Assembly (NCBI GenBank): GCA_944332455.1
Contig: CALVJY010000008.1
Span: forward strand, 1-64,000
DNA: 64,000 bases
Reading direction: 5' to 3'
Source: an uncultured Clostridia bacterium
GTDB lineage: Bacteria; Bacillota; Clostridia; Christensenellales; HGM11417
The stretch's first letter is position 1. Every line of letters starts with the position of its first letter. Under the pieces are notes generated by a model. The model had not been told where the DNA came from. It searched no databases and saw only the letters and a program-made list of their open reading frames with translations. The translations under genes were made by a program, and so were the position numbers. Positions 1-8,458 of this stretch are shown piece after piece.

Positions 1-35
1 GCAAGGAAGAATACCTGCGAGACCCATTCCCCTGA
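1..35 (+). CDS. Partial CDS: extreme 3' end of a gene left of the window
   Basis: An open + frame runs in from the left edge and ends with KEEYLRDPFP and TGA at 33-35. Ten codons are too few to identify the protein. Support for it being real is indirect: the same segment is duplicated at 99-133, and other duplicated gene 3' ends occur in this window. It could be chance reading of non-coding sequence. Confidence 0.35.
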   Translation, partial: KEEYLRDPFP

Positions 36-196
36 GCGAAACAGATCATCCGCACAGGTCAACGCTTATCTTCTCCGAAGGGGCTTTTTCTTATGCCGGC
101 AAGGAAGAATACCTGCGAGACCCATTCCCCTGAGCGAAACAGATCATCCGCACAGGTCAACGCTTATCTTCTCCGGACGGGCTTTTTCTTATGTCG
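1..196. repeat. 98-bp tandem duplication, two copies, carrying a gene 3' end
   Basis: Bases 1-98 recur at 99-196 with only a few changes (near unit positions 76-80 and 95-98). The start of each unit reads on the + strand as the C-terminal residues KEEYLRDPFP and a TGA stop (33-35 and again 131-133), so the unit appears to be the 3' end of a gene lying left of the window together with its 3' flank. The near identity implies a recent event. Confidence 0.9.
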
Positions 197-428
197 GAAG
201 GAGCTGGCCCGTTCCCGCGAGCGGCATTGCCCGCTCCCGCGCAGACGGGCGGAGGCTGCCCTGTCCTGCGGCGCCGAATGGGCGACCAAAACAGCCCGGG
301 ACAAAAACGGGGCGGGCCTTCCCACGGGATTGCTTATACATAGAGCAGCCAATGAGTTGGGTTGCTGAACAGGATACTCCTTTCTCGGAGGTCTTGCCCC
401 CCCTCCTGCACAATACGGTTGACATGGA
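197..428. other. Gene-free spacer between the duplicated gene end and the nucleoside transporter operon
   Basis: No reading frame here has plausible coding character; the available ones are short, low-complexity and lack a ribosome binding site. The segment has two near repeats of a GCCCGYTCCCGCG motif (about 208-240). No promoter or RNA element was recognised. Confidence 0.5.
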
Positions 429-474
429 ACGGAGCGGGTCCGGCAAAATGCCGGACCCGCTCCGTTTTTCTTTT
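429..474 (+). terminator. Strong intrinsic terminator, + strand
   Basis: A 17-bp perfect stem (429-445 with 449-465, 3-nt loop) is followed by a T-rich tract on the + strand. It would end transcription entering from the left. On the minus strand the stem may also help stop the operon that ends at 534, although the T tract there is poor. Confidence 0.8.
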
Positions 475-533
475 ATCGTTTTTTTCCTAAACAGGGATTG
501 CATGATCGCAGCCCGTTTAAAGTTCACAGGCCC

Positions 534-1520
534 CTAGCGGTCCTCGCGGTAGTAGTTGAGTCCCAGCGCCGTGGGCGAGCCTCCGTCCTTTTTCTTGCGG
601 ATGGAGGTGATGACCAGAATGACGGCGGTCAGCAGGAAGGGCAGCATCTGGTAGAACTCTCCGGGGATGGCGTTCATCCAGGACAGGCCGGCCGGCCAGA
701 TGGAGACCACGGCGCCGCGGTAGGCCTGCAGGGAGAGCAGCAGCCCGAAGAGGAAGGAGCCGCCGATGGCCTTGGCCGGGCTCCAGGCCGCGAAGATGAC
801 CAGGGCGATGGCGATCCAGCCGTAGCCGGCGATCCAGTCGCCGTAGCCGTCGTAGCGGCCGGAGCGCAGGACCATGCCGAGGTACAGCCCGCCGATGCCG
901 CAGATCCCGCAGCCCAGCATGATGTTGAGATACTTGATCCGGGTGATGTTGACCCCCACGCCGTCGGCCGCGGCGGGGTTTTCCCCGACGGCGCGCACCT
1001 TCAGGCCGGTCCTGGTCCGGAACAGGTAGACCCAGCAGAGCACCGCGATGACGACGCCCAGGTAGACGAAGGGGTTGTAGGAAAAGAGCAGATCGCCCAC
1101 CACGGGGATGTCCCGCAGCAGGGGAATGCCGTTCTCCCCCACCTTGGCGGCCAGCTCGGCGCTCATGGCGGGGAACCCGCTCCCCGAAGTCAGATTCTGT
1201 CCGATGAACTGGAACAGGCCCACCCCGAAGATGGTCATGGCAAGACCGGTGACGTTCTGATTGGCCTGCAGCGTGACGGTCAGGAAGGCGAACAGCAGCC
1301 CGCACAGCGCCCCGCAGACAAAGGCGGCCAGAATGCCCAGGATCAGGCTGTTGGTCCAGGTGGCGAACAGAAAGCCGCCGATGGCCCCCACGGCCATGAC
1401 GCCCTCCACCCCCAGGTTCAGGCTGCCCGACTTTTGGGTGATGATCTCCCCCGTGGTGCCGAACAGCAGCGGCGTGCCGTAGCGCACCGACTGCACGATG
1501 AACTGGATAAAGGCTTCCAT
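534..1520 (-). CDS. Nucleoside ABC transporter permease (BMP-type, NupQ/YufQ-like)
   Basis: A 328-residue hydrophobic protein with about eight to ten membrane segments, of the branched-chain/BMP-type permease superfamily (BPD_transp_2). It is the second permease of a four-gene importer and the last gene of the operon, starting 3 bp after the preceding permease. The EAA-like cytoplasmic region includes the motif TGLKVRAVGENPAAA, where the permease contacts the ATPase. With xpt at the head of the operon, purine nucleosides are the likely substrate. Substrate is inferred from context, not from sequence alone. Confidence 0.93.
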   Translation of the reverse strand: MEAFIQFIVQSVRYGTPLLFGTTGEIITQKSGSLNLGVEGVMAVGAIGGFLFATWTNSLILGILAAFVCGALCGLLFAFLTVTLQANQNVTGLAMTIFGVGLFQFIGQNLTSGSGFPAMSAELAAKVGENGIPLLRDIPVVGDLLFSYNPFVYLGVVIAVLCWVYLFRTRTGLKVRAVGENPAAADGVGVNITRIKYLNIMLGCGICGIGGLYLGMVLRSGRYDGYGDWIAGYGWIAIALVIFAAWSPAKAIGGSFLFGLLLSLQAYRGAVVSIWPAGLSWMNAIPGEFYQMLPFLLTAVILVITSIRKKKDGGSPTALGLNYYREDR

Positions 1521-1523
1521 GGC

Positions 1524-2690
1524 TCAGCCCTCCCCGGCAGTTGCGTCGGACCCCGGCTGCCCTGCCGTCTCGTCGGATCCTCCCTTCAGCCCCTCGGTCT
1601 TTTTGCGGAAGACCGGCTTGAAGCGGATGAACAGGTCAAAGGCCAGCACCGAAAAGAGGATGATGCCCTGCAAAATGTCGGCCGAGGCCGCCGAGACCCC
1701 GGAGTTGAGGCGGGCGATCTCGCAGCCCCGCTCCAAAATGCCCATCAGCGAGGAGCCCAGCAGGATGCCGAAGGGGTTCAGCCGGCACAGCCAGGCGATG
1801 ATGATGCCCGTCCAGCCCATGCCGCCGGTGATGCCGGTGCTCATGGTGTGGCCGGAGGCCGGCCCCTGCAGCTGCAGGGCGCCCGCCAGCCCCACGAGGA
1901 AGGCGGACAGCAGCACGGTGCGCAGGGTGATCTTTTTGACGTTCATGCCGGCGTAGAGGGCGGTGTTTGGGCTGTCCCCCACCACGGCGATCTCGTAGCC
2001 GTGCTTGGTGTACTTGAAGTAGAGGAAAATCCCCGTCACCAGAATGAGGGCGACAATGAGGGCGGTGTCGAAGGAAAAATTGCCGATGCGGATCTCGCTC
2101 AGCCAGGCCGAGGTGGGAAGGCTTTTGAACACCGGAATGCCGCCGCCCGGTCTTCTGTAGAAGTCCACATTCAAAAGATAGGCGACAAAGTACTGGGCGA
2201 TGTAGTTGAACATCAGGGTCAAAAGGGTCTCGTTGGTGCCGAATTTGACCTTGAAAAAGCCCACGATCCCCCCGAACAGCGCGCCGCCCAGGCCGCCGAT
2301 GAGGGCCACCAGCACCACGGTGAGGAAGGAGGGCAGGGCGTTGCCCAGCAAAAGAGAGGCCGTCATGGCAAAGAAGGCCCCCATCATGAACTGCCCCTCG
2401 GCGCCGATGTTCCAGAATTTGAGTTTGAAGGCCACGGCGATGCCCAGCGAGGTGATCAGAAGGGGCACGATGGCCCGGATGAGGTTGCGGAAGGCAATGG
2501 CGTTGGCGAAGTTGCCCGAGATCACCGTCCAGTAAAAACTGAAGGGATCGGTCCCGTTGAAGGCCAGCAGGACGGCGCCCAGCACCAGGGCGAAGAGGAT
2601 GGCCGCCGTCAGCACGGCCGCCGTCCGTCTGACGGTGACGTTTTCCCGGCGGACGAACCGCACAAAGGGCTGTTTGACTTTTTCTTTCAT
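1524..2690 (-). CDS. Nucleoside ABC transporter permease (BMP-type, NupP/YufP-like)
   Basis: A 388-residue permease with a basic cytoplasmic N-terminus, a first membrane span at about residues 25-45 and further spans to about residue 350. The conserved loop reads VVGDSPNTALYAGMN, the ATPase-coupling motif of BMP-type permeases. The C-terminal tail of about 25 residues is hydrophilic and Gly/Asp-rich. It lies 1 bp downstream of the ATPase gene and 3 bp upstream of the second permease, so the genes are tightly coupled. Confidence 0.93.
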   Translation of the reverse strand: MKEKVKQPFVRFVRRENVTVRRTAAVLTAAILFALVLGAVLLAFNGTDPFSFYWTVISGNFANAIAFRNLIRAIVPLLITSLGIAVAFKLKFWNIGAEGQFMMGAFFAMTASLLLGNALPSFLTVVLVALIGGLGGALFGGIVGFFKVKFGTNETLLTLMFNYIAQYFVAYLLNVDFYRRPGGGIPVFKSLPTSAWLSEIRIGNFSFDTALIVALILVTGIFLYFKYTKHGYEIAVVGDSPNTALYAGMNVKKITLRTVLLSAFLVGLAGALQLQGPASGHTMSTGITGGMGWTGIIIAWLCRLNPFGILLGSSLMGILERGCEIARLNSGVSAASADILQGIILFSVLAFDLFIRFKPVFRKKTEGLKGGSDETAGQPGSDATAGEG

Positions 2691-2691
2691 C

Positions 2692-4386
2692 TCAGGCGCT
2701 CTCCTTGTCGTCGATGCCGGAATCCCGGGCGATGCCCAGGTGCTTGTCCTCCTTCAGGCTGACAAGGTCCAGCGAGCCGGTCATCATCAGGCCCAGCTCT
2801 TCCTTGGAAGTCTTCTGCGCGTGGACCACCCCCATGACCCTGCCGTGGCAGAGCACCAGGATCTTGTCGCACAGCTCCATCATGACGTCCAGATCCTCGC
2901 CCACGAAGAGGATGCCCACCCCCTTTTCCTTCTGCAGGTTGAGGATGTCGTAGATGGCATAGGAGGAATTGATGTCCAGCCCCCGCACGGGATAGGCCGT
3001 CACGATGACGTTGGGGTTGCCGATGATCTCCCGGCCGACCAGCACTTTCTGGACGTTGCCGCCTGAGAGCCGGCGCACCGGGGTCTCGATGGAAGGGGTC
3101 ACCACCCCCAGCTCCTCCACCACGTAGCGGGCCTTGGCCCTGGCCTTTTTGCGGTTGACCACGGGGTTCCACTTGTTCTCGCCGTAGTCCTTCAGGCACA
3201 TGTTGTCCGCGATGGACAGCGAGGGCGCCAGCCCCATGCCCAGGCGGTCCTCCGGAATAAAGCTCATGGAGATGCCCTCGGCGATGATCTCCCTGGGCGG
3301 CAGGCCCACCAGGTCTTTCCCCTCGTGGCTGATGCGGCCGGACTCCACCTTGCGCAGGCCTGCGATGGCCTCGCAAAGCTCCCGCTGGCCGCAGCCGGAG
3401 ATGCCGGCCACGCCCAGGATCTCCCCGCCGCGGATGTAAAAGCTGACCTTGTCCACGGCCACGCTGCCCTCGTCGCTGCGGACGGTGAGGTCCCGGACCT
3501 CCAGCAGCGGTCTGTCGAACTGAACTTCGGGCCGGCGGATCTTCAGATCCACCTTGTGCCCCACCATCAGCTCGGTCAGCTGCTGCTCGTCGGTGTCGGC
3601 GGTGTTCACCACCCCCACGCTCTCGCCCTTGCGCATGATGGCCACCCGGTCGCTGATCTCCATGACCTCGTTCAGCTTGTGGGTGATGATGATGATGGCA
3701 TGACCGCTCTCCTTCATCCGGCGCATGACCGCGAACAGCTTTTCGATCTCCTGCACGGTCAGCACGGCGGTGGGCTCGTCCAGCACGATGATCCTGGCCC
3801 CGTAGGTCAGGACCTTGACGATCTCCAGGGTCTGCTTCTCACTGACCGACATGTCGTAGACCTTTTTGGCGGGGTCCAGCTCGAAGCCGAATTTCTGCAC
3901 GATCCCGGCCACCCGGGCGTTCCGCTTTTTGGACAGGAACCAGCCCTTGAAGCGGGCCCCCGCGCAGCGGAAGACCAGCCCCGTCTTTTTGGCCAACCGA
4001 AAAAAGCCGCGCTCCCCCTTGCGGGCGTCCACGGCTTTGCACTTTTCCCTCAGGCCGAACGGGGTCGGCTCCATGCCCATCCAGATGTTGTCGGCGGCGG
4101 TAAAGATGTCCACCAGCTTGAAGTGCTGATGGACCATGCCGATCCCCAGCCTTTTGGCGTCCTCGGGCGACTGGATGGAGACCTCCCGCCCGTCGATGCA
4201 GATGGAACCGCTGTCCGGGCGGTAGATCCCGGACAGCATGTTCATCAGCGTGGTCTTGCCCGAACCGTTTTCGCCAAGCAGGGCGAGGATCTCGCCCTGC
4301 CTGACGTCCAGGCTCACGTTGTGATTTGCGACCACGCTGCCAAAGGTCTTGGTGATGTTTTTCAGTTGTACGGCGAAGGTTTCCAT
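2692..4386 (-). CDS. Nucleoside ABC transporter, double ATPase subunit (NupO/YufO-like)
   Basis: A 564-residue protein with two ABC ATPase domains, energising the adjacent permeases. Domain 1 has Walker A GENGSGKTT near residue 38 and Walker B IIVLDEPTAV. Its signature is MSVSEKQTLEI rather than the usual LSVGxQQR. Domain 2 has the degenerate P-loop GISGCGQRE and a good signature LSGGNVQKV, as is normal for this class. Odd feature: a basic, aromatic insertion of about 40 residues (near residues 115-160) between the Q-loop and signature of domain 1. It starts 6 bp after the binding-protein gene. Confidence 0.94.
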   Translation of the reverse strand: METFAVQLKNITKTFGSVVANHNVSLDVRQGEILALLGENGSGKTTLMNMLSGIYRPDSGSICIDGREVSIQSPEDAKRLGIGMVHQHFKLVDIFTAADNIWMGMEPTPFGLREKCKAVDARKGERGFFRLAKKTGLVFRCAGARFKGWFLSKKRNARVAGIVQKFGFELDPAKKVYDMSVSEKQTLEIVKVLTYGARIIVLDEPTAVLTVQEIEKLFAVMRRMKESGHAIIIITHKLNEVMEISDRVAIMRKGESVGVVNTADTDEQQLTELMVGHKVDLKIRRPEVQFDRPLLEVRDLTVRSDEGSVAVDKVSFYIRGGEILGVAGISGCGQRELCEAIAGLRKVESGRISHEGKDLVGLPPREIIAEGISMSFIPEDRLGMGLAPSLSIADNMCLKDYGENKWNPVVNRKKARAKARYVVEELGVVTPSIETPVRRLSGGNVQKVLVGREIIGNPNVIVTAYPVRGLDINSSYAIYDILNLQKEKGVGILFVGEDLDVMMELCDKILVLCHGRVMGVVHAQKTSKEELGLMMTGSLDLVSLKEDKHLGIARDSGIDDKESA

Positions 4387-4392
4387 GAAAAA

Positions 4393-5667
4393 TTATTCGG
4401 CCAGCTCAACGCCTTCCACGAAATAATCCATGGTGCTCTTGATGACCTCGTCGGAGACCGAAGCTCCGCCGGCGGCCACGATGACGTTGCCGGCGTTGTC
4501 CTTCAGGTCGGCGTCGGTGTAGACCACTTCCCAGACGCCCTCGTCATTCTGCTCGAAGGAGAGCTTGACGCCGGTGAAGACATCCCACTCCTCTGTGCCC
4601 TCGCGCATGATGCCGCGGACCAGATCCACGATCTCCTGGGTCCCTTCGGGGCAGTCGGGCGAGAGCTCGGCAATGTCGAACAGGCCGTCGGCAAAGCTGC
4701 CGTAGTAGTTGCCAAAGCCGCCTTCGTTGTCCCAGGTGCCGTCAATGGCGGCCTGCACCAGCTGGGTGTAGTACACTCCCCAATGCCACAGCACCGAGGT
4801 CAGCACCGAGGGATCGCGGGAGCCGTCCGAGGTGATGGCGGTGGCCATGTCGCTGTTGTAGCCCACGCTGTACTTACTCGCAGCCTGAGCGGCCAGAGAG
4901 GGGCCGGAGGTGTCGCAGTGCTGGGCCACGATCTCGCAGTTGTAGGGGGCGGCCAGCAGGGCGTCCGCAAAAGAGCGCTCGTTGGTCTCGCTGTACCAGG
5001 ACTGCAAGGTTCTAACATAGACCTTGGCGGTGGGGTTGACGGTCTGCACGCCCAGCGCGAAGGCGTTGATACCGCTGGCACACTCGGCATTGTCGGTCCC
5101 GAAAGCGGAGACGTAACCGATATTATTGGAACCGCCCTCGATCTCCTTCGCCTTCATGCCGGCCACGATGCCGGACAGGTAGCGGGCCTGGTAGATGCGG
5201 CCGAAGTAGTTGTTCAGGTTGTAGCGGTAGGAGTAAAAGCCGGTGCCGTGCGAGAACAGGATGTTGGTGTACTCGTGGGCCTTCTGACGCATCATGGTGC
5301 CGTAGCCGAAACTGGTGCCGATGATCAAATTGCAGCCCTGGGCGATCAGATCGTCTATGGCAGAAGAGATCTTGGCGTCATCAGTATCCGCCAGACTGGG
5401 GATGTAGACCATCTGATCAGCGCTCAGGCCGATGGTCTCGATCATCTCCTCGATACCCTGCTGATGGGCGAAGGTGTAGCCCGATTTGGACTCCAGCGGA
5501 TTGATGTGCAGCACGCCGATCTTCAGGTCCTCCTTGGCGATGGGCCCGATCTTGACGCTGACGTCGGTGGCGTAGGGGTCGTCCACCTCGCCGCCGCAGC
5601 CGACCAGGCCGACCACGCAGGCGGCCGCCAGGACGAGCGAAAGAAGCATTGTCAGAAACTTCTTCAT
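4393..5667 (-). CDS. BMP-family nucleoside-binding lipoprotein
   Basis: Substrate-binding lipoprotein of the Bmp/NupN family, 424 residues from the chosen start MKKFLTML. A signal peptide ends at the lipobox LVGC and is followed by an acidic linker. The mature protein starts KIGVLHINPLESKSGYTFAHQ, the typical BMP fold opening, and contains GTSFGYG. A longer upstream frame exists, but the start at 5667 has the signal peptide and a GGAGG about 10 bp upstream. It sits between xpt and the ATPase gene, which argues for purine nucleoside binding. Confidence 0.94.
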   Translation of the reverse strand: MKKFLTMLLSLVLAAACVVGLVGCGGEVDDPYATDVSVKIGPIAKEDLKIGVLHINPLESKSGYTFAHQQGIEEMIETIGLSADQMVYIPSLADTDDAKISSAIDDLIAQGCNLIIGTSFGYGTMMRQKAHEYTNILFSHGTGFYSYRYNLNNYFGRIYQARYLSGIVAGMKAKEIEGGSNNIGYVSAFGTDNAECASGINAFALGVQTVNPTAKVYVRTLQSWYSETNERSFADALLAAPYNCEIVAQHCDTSGPSLAAQAASKYSVGYNSDMATAITSDGSRDPSVLTSVLWHWGVYYTQLVQAAIDGTWDNEGGFGNYYGSFADGLFDIAELSPDCPEGTQEIVDLVRGIMREGTEEWDVFTGVKLSFEQNDEGVWEVVYTDADLKDNAGNVIVAAGGASVSDEVIKSTMDYFVEGVELAE

Positions 5668-5735
5668 GTGTAACATTCCTCCATGTTGTTTTTCTCGAAA
5701 ACGGCCCGAAGTCCTTTCCCGACAAAAGAAAAAAA

Positions 5736-6323
5736 TCACCGATCCGGGCCGGCGGAACGGAAGACGACGCGGCCGCCCTCCATGGCCTCCACCACGGCGG
5801 CGGACTCCACCCGGAGCCCCTGCCCGCGCAGGCGGTCTCCCCCGCCCTGAAACCCTTTTTCGATGACGATGGCGGCCCCCACAGGGACCGAACCGGCCTG
5901 CCGCAGCAGATCCAAAAGCCCCTCCAGGGCCTTGCCGTTGGCCAGAAAGTCGTCCACGATCAGCACCCGCTCGCCGGGCAGCAGAAACTCCTTGGCCGCC
6001 GAAATTTCATATTCCCGGTTCTTGGTGTAGGAGAACACCCGGGAGACGTACTTCTCCTCGGACATGTTGGCGCTTACCGTCTTTTTGGCAAAGACCATGG
6101 GCACCCCGAACTTCAGGGCGGTCAGCGCCGCCACGGCGATGCCCGAGACCTCCAGGGTCAGCACCTTTTCCACCCCGTCCTCCCGGAACAGCCGGAAAAA
6201 CTCCCCGGCCACTTCGTCCAGCAGGCCGACGTCCAGCTGGTGGTTCAGAAAACTGTCCACCTTCAGGATGTTTCCCGGAAGCACCCGGCCCTTTTGCAAG
6301 ATCATCTCTTCCAGACGCCGCAT
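5736..6323 (-). CDS. xpt: Xanthine phosphoribosyltransferase
   Basis: A 195-residue type I phosphoribosyltransferase converting xanthine and PRPP to XMP, the same length as Bacillus Xpt. Visible motifs: the opening MRRLEEMILQKGRVLPGNILKVDSF (given here only in part as a family hallmark), LTLEVSGIAVA and the PRPP-binding loop VLIVDDFLANGKAL. The start at 6323 has GGAGAGGG upstream; a longer frame to 6527 lacks family similarity. It is the first gene of the xpt - lipoprotein - ATPase - permease - permease operon. No guanine riboswitch was recognised upstream; the leader instead has tandem repeats and hairpins (see separate entries). Confidence 0.95.
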   Translation of the reverse strand: MRRLEEMILQKGRVLPGNILKVDSFLNHQLDVGLLDEVAGEFFRLFREDGVEKVLTLEVSGIAVAALTALKFGVPMVFAKKTVSANMSEEKYVSRVFSYTKNREYEISAAKEFLLPGERVLIVDDFLANGKALEGLLDLLRQAGSVPVGAAIVIEKGFQGGGDRLRGQGLRVESAAVVEAMEGGRVVFRSAGPDR

Positions 6324-6399
6324 GGCTTGTCCCTCTCCGCCAAAAATAAGACTTCCCGACAGACCGGCCCGGCGGGAAGAAAACAGCAAACCGATTTTT

Positions 6400-6441
6400 C
6401 TCTTTTTGCCCCGGCAAAAAGAGAAAGGGCGCGCGCCCTTT
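6400..6441 (-). promoter_or_regulatory. Possible attenuator hairpins in the xpt leader
   Basis: Reading the minus strand, an AAAGGGC-GCGC-GCCCTTT hairpin (6441-6424) is followed by CTCTTTTT, resembling an intrinsic terminator. That T tract is itself the 5' arm of a second hairpin, CTCTTTTTGCC-GG-GGCAAAAAGAG (6423-6400). The arrangement suggests transcription attenuation ahead of xpt, but no ligand-binding domain was identified. Confidence 0.4.
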
Positions 6442-6500
6442 GACCGGCTCCCCCGAAAAAGGCAGGGCCGGCGCCGTCCCGGATCTCCCGGTCCGGCTTT

Positions 6501-6565
6501 CTGAAACCTTGTGACTCTGTGCCACATAAAACCTATGTAACCTGTGTCACGTAAAACCTATGTAA
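6501..6565 (-). repeat. Tandem direct repeats in the xpt leader
   Basis: Two copies of a 25/26-bp unit (6541-6565 and 6515-6540; minus-strand core TTACATAGGTTTTAYGTG) abut each other, with a degenerate third at 6501-6514. They begin about where transcription should start, so they lie in the first 60 nt of the leader. They may bind a regulator as DNA or act in RNA. Confidence 0.75.
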
Positions 6566-6567
6566 AC

Positions 6568-6597
6568 AGTATAGCTCAAACAACAGGCAAAAGTCAA
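6568..6597 (-). promoter_or_regulatory. Promoter of the xpt/nucleoside transporter operon
   Basis: Minus strand: -35 TTGACT (6597-6592), 18-bp spacer, -10 TATACT (6573-6568). Transcription should start near 6560, giving a leader of about 240 nt before xpt. Confidence 0.75.
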
Positions 6598-6910
6598 ATC
6601 TTTCGCCCCGGCAAATTTCAACAAATTTTGACAAATTTCACTTTCCCCCCACACGGCCTTCCCCGGGACAAAAAAACCGGCCGGCCGCGGCGAGCCGGTC
6701 GGGTCCGCAAATGAGGGTTCAGGCCTAGAAGGCGCTCCTCCCGCCTCTTTCTGATACGCAGGCCCCTCCCTTAGGCCCGAGATCGATTCGGCGGGGCCGC
6801 CTTCGGGAGGGGAAGCGAGCGAAAAGGACCGGCCGGCCTCCCTCGGAGCGGGGGCTTGGGAATCCCCGCGGGAAGAGCAGCCCAAAAGCCGGACGGGCCA
6901 AAATTCGTCG
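6598..6910. other. Gene-free spacer downstream of the PolC-like gene
   Basis: No credible gene. A short minus-strand frame across it is proline/glycine-rich low-complexity sequence without family resemblance. The segment holds the terminator at 6670-6699 and GC-rich inverted repeats. No remnant of a polymerase domain could be recognised in any frame. Confidence 0.55.
6670..6699 (-). terminator. Intrinsic terminator for ispG/PolC-like transcript
   Basis: Minus strand: an ACCGGC...GCCGGT stem with a GC-rich interior is followed directly by seven T (6676-6670). It lies about 210 bp after the PolC-like stop codon and just upstream of the xpt promoter. Confidence 0.7.
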
Positions 6911-8458
6911 TCAGGCCGATGCCTTTTGCGGGGGATATTTGATCTTCATGACCTCCAGAAAGATCCTGGCGCAGGTCAGGGCGTCGTCCAGGGCGCGGTG
7001 GGCGGACCCCACGTCGATGCCGAAGCGGGCCGCCACCGTCTTTTGCTGCAGGTTGGGCAGGCCCTTGACGTTTTCCCGGGCCAGTTCCATGGTGTCGAAC
7101 AGTTCGTTCTCGAAAAAGTAGCCGTTTTTCTTGGCGGCGAACTGCAGAAATTTGATGTCAAACTCGATGTTGTGCCCCACCAGAGCGGCCCCCCGGGTAA
7201 ACTTGAAAAAGTCCGGCAGGACCTCCTCGATCTTAGGCTGTCCCCGCACCATGTCGTCGGTGATGTGGTTGACGGCGGCCGCGCTCTCGGGGATGGCGCG
7301 CTCGGGGTCGATCATGGTGTGGAAGCCCTCGCAGATCACCCCGTTCTCGATCCTGACCGCGCCCAGCTCGATGATGCGGTCGAGGTCATAGTACAGCCCG
7401 GTGGTCTCGGTGTCGAAGACCACAAAGGTCCTGCCCAGCAAAAAGGGCGAGACGGAGCTGTCGGCCGCCTCGAAGAGGTTCTCCTGGGCGCTGAGCTCGA
7501 TCTTTTTGGGAAAGACGACGGCATAGTGTTCGGGCGCGGGCTTGGAGGGCATGGGGGCGGGCGTGAACTCGGTGGGGAGCGAACACAGTTCGATGTCCCG
7601 GATCCAGAAGCACAGCCCGCTGCGCTCGTCCTCCCGCAGCTCGCCCTGAGCCAGGATTTCGTGCTCGCCCTCCTCCTCGAAGACCTTCATCTTTTCCAGA
7701 TTCTTTTCCGAGCTGAAGTACAGGCAGGACACGCTGCCCGTGAAGTCCTTCAGCGTAAAGCGGAACATGTGCTTTTCGGTCTTGGTCAGGCGGTAGGAAA
7801 AGCGCTCCACTTTGCCGCACAGCACCACGCTTTTCCGGGGCTTTTCCATGTCGATGAGGTACTCGGCCGCCGGGCTCTCGATGGGAGAGCCCACCAGAGG
7901 CCGGGGATCGCGTATGTAGATGCGGCGGAGCTGTTCGGGGCGGCGGTATCCCCCCTCGGGGGCCTGGGGCAGCCCCTCGGCCAGCAGGGACTCGTAGCGC
8001 ACTTCGACCTCGAACGGCTCGCAGAAGGTCTGTTCCAACAGGTCCGCCAGGGCGTAGGGAAAGCGGTTCTGCTCGACGTAGGGCCGGACAGCGGGGTCGG
8101 CCCGGAAGAGCAGGCGGGTCTTTTTGCCCTCCCCGGCCGGGACCACCTTTTCCAGCGCCAGGCACCCCGACAGCGCCGGGGCGTGCTTTTTGAGATAGTC
8201 GGTCAAAAAGCCGGTCAGGATCTCCTCGTCGAAGTAGGCCCTGCGGATCTCGGCCTCCACCGACCTGACGCAGTCGGGGACCAGCTCGGCGGCGGTCTTC
8301 TGCACTTCCTCCCGCAGGGCGGAGGTGACCGGCCGCTTGATCAGAAACAGCAGCTTCAGCTTGCCGGTGCGCCGGAAGTAGACGGCCTCCTTTAAGAAGA
8401 GGCCGCCCTCCACCTGCACCCGGCTGTTGATCATCTCGCAGAGCTTACTTTCTTTCAC
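6911..8458 (-). CDS. Shortened PolC relative: N-terminal region + OB fold + DEDDh exonuclease
   Basis: A 515-residue protein resembling the first half of Gram-positive DNA polymerase PolC. Residues 1-200 match the PolC N-terminal style; an OB fold is at about 205-300 (VVLCGKVERFSYR onward); a DnaQ-type proofreading exonuclease runs from about 343 to 505. Exonuclease residues are intact: FDTETTGL (D349, E351), GHNIEFD and AHRALDDA. The PHP and polymerase domains of a PolC (usually about 1400 residues) are absent. The gene starts 14 bp inside the end of ispG, the usual place of polC in Clostridia, so it looks like a polC that lost its polymerase. It could act as a free exonuclease; a full polymerase must be encoded elsewhere. 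Confidence 0.8.
   Translation of the reverse strand: MKESKLCEMINSRVQVEGGLFLKEAVYFRRTGKLKLLFLIKRPVTSALREEVQKTAAELVPDCVRSVEAEIRRAYFDEEILTGFLTDYLKKHAPALSGCLALEKVVPAGEGKKTRLLFRADPAVRPYVEQNRFPYALADLLEQTFCEPFEVEVRYESLLAEGLPQAPEGGYRRPEQLRRIYIRDPRPLVGSPIESPAAEYLIDMEKPRKSVVLCGKVERFSYRLTKTEKHMFRFTLKDFTGSVSCLYFSSEKNLEKMKVFEEEGEHEILAQGELREDERSGLCFWIRDIELCSLPTEFTPAPMPSKPAPEHYAVVFPKKIELSAQENLFEAADSSVSPFLLGRTFVVFDTETTGLYYDLDRIIELGAVRIENGVICEGFHTMIDPERAIPESAAAVNHITDDMVRGQPKIEEVLPDFFKFTRGAALVGHNIEFDIKFLQFAAKKNGYFFENELFDTMELARENVKGLPNLQQKTVAARFGIDVGSAHRALDDALTCARIFLEVMKIKYPPQKASA

Noticed and set aside
6500-6570. Guanine riboswitch upstream of xpt
   Set aside because: The conserved core and the three-stem layout of the purine riboswitch could not be found; the sequence is a direct-repeat array instead.
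6547-6885. Minus-strand frame of 112 codons between xpt and the PolC-like gene
   Set aside because: It crosses a terminator and the xpt promoter, has no ribosome binding site and is low-complexity.
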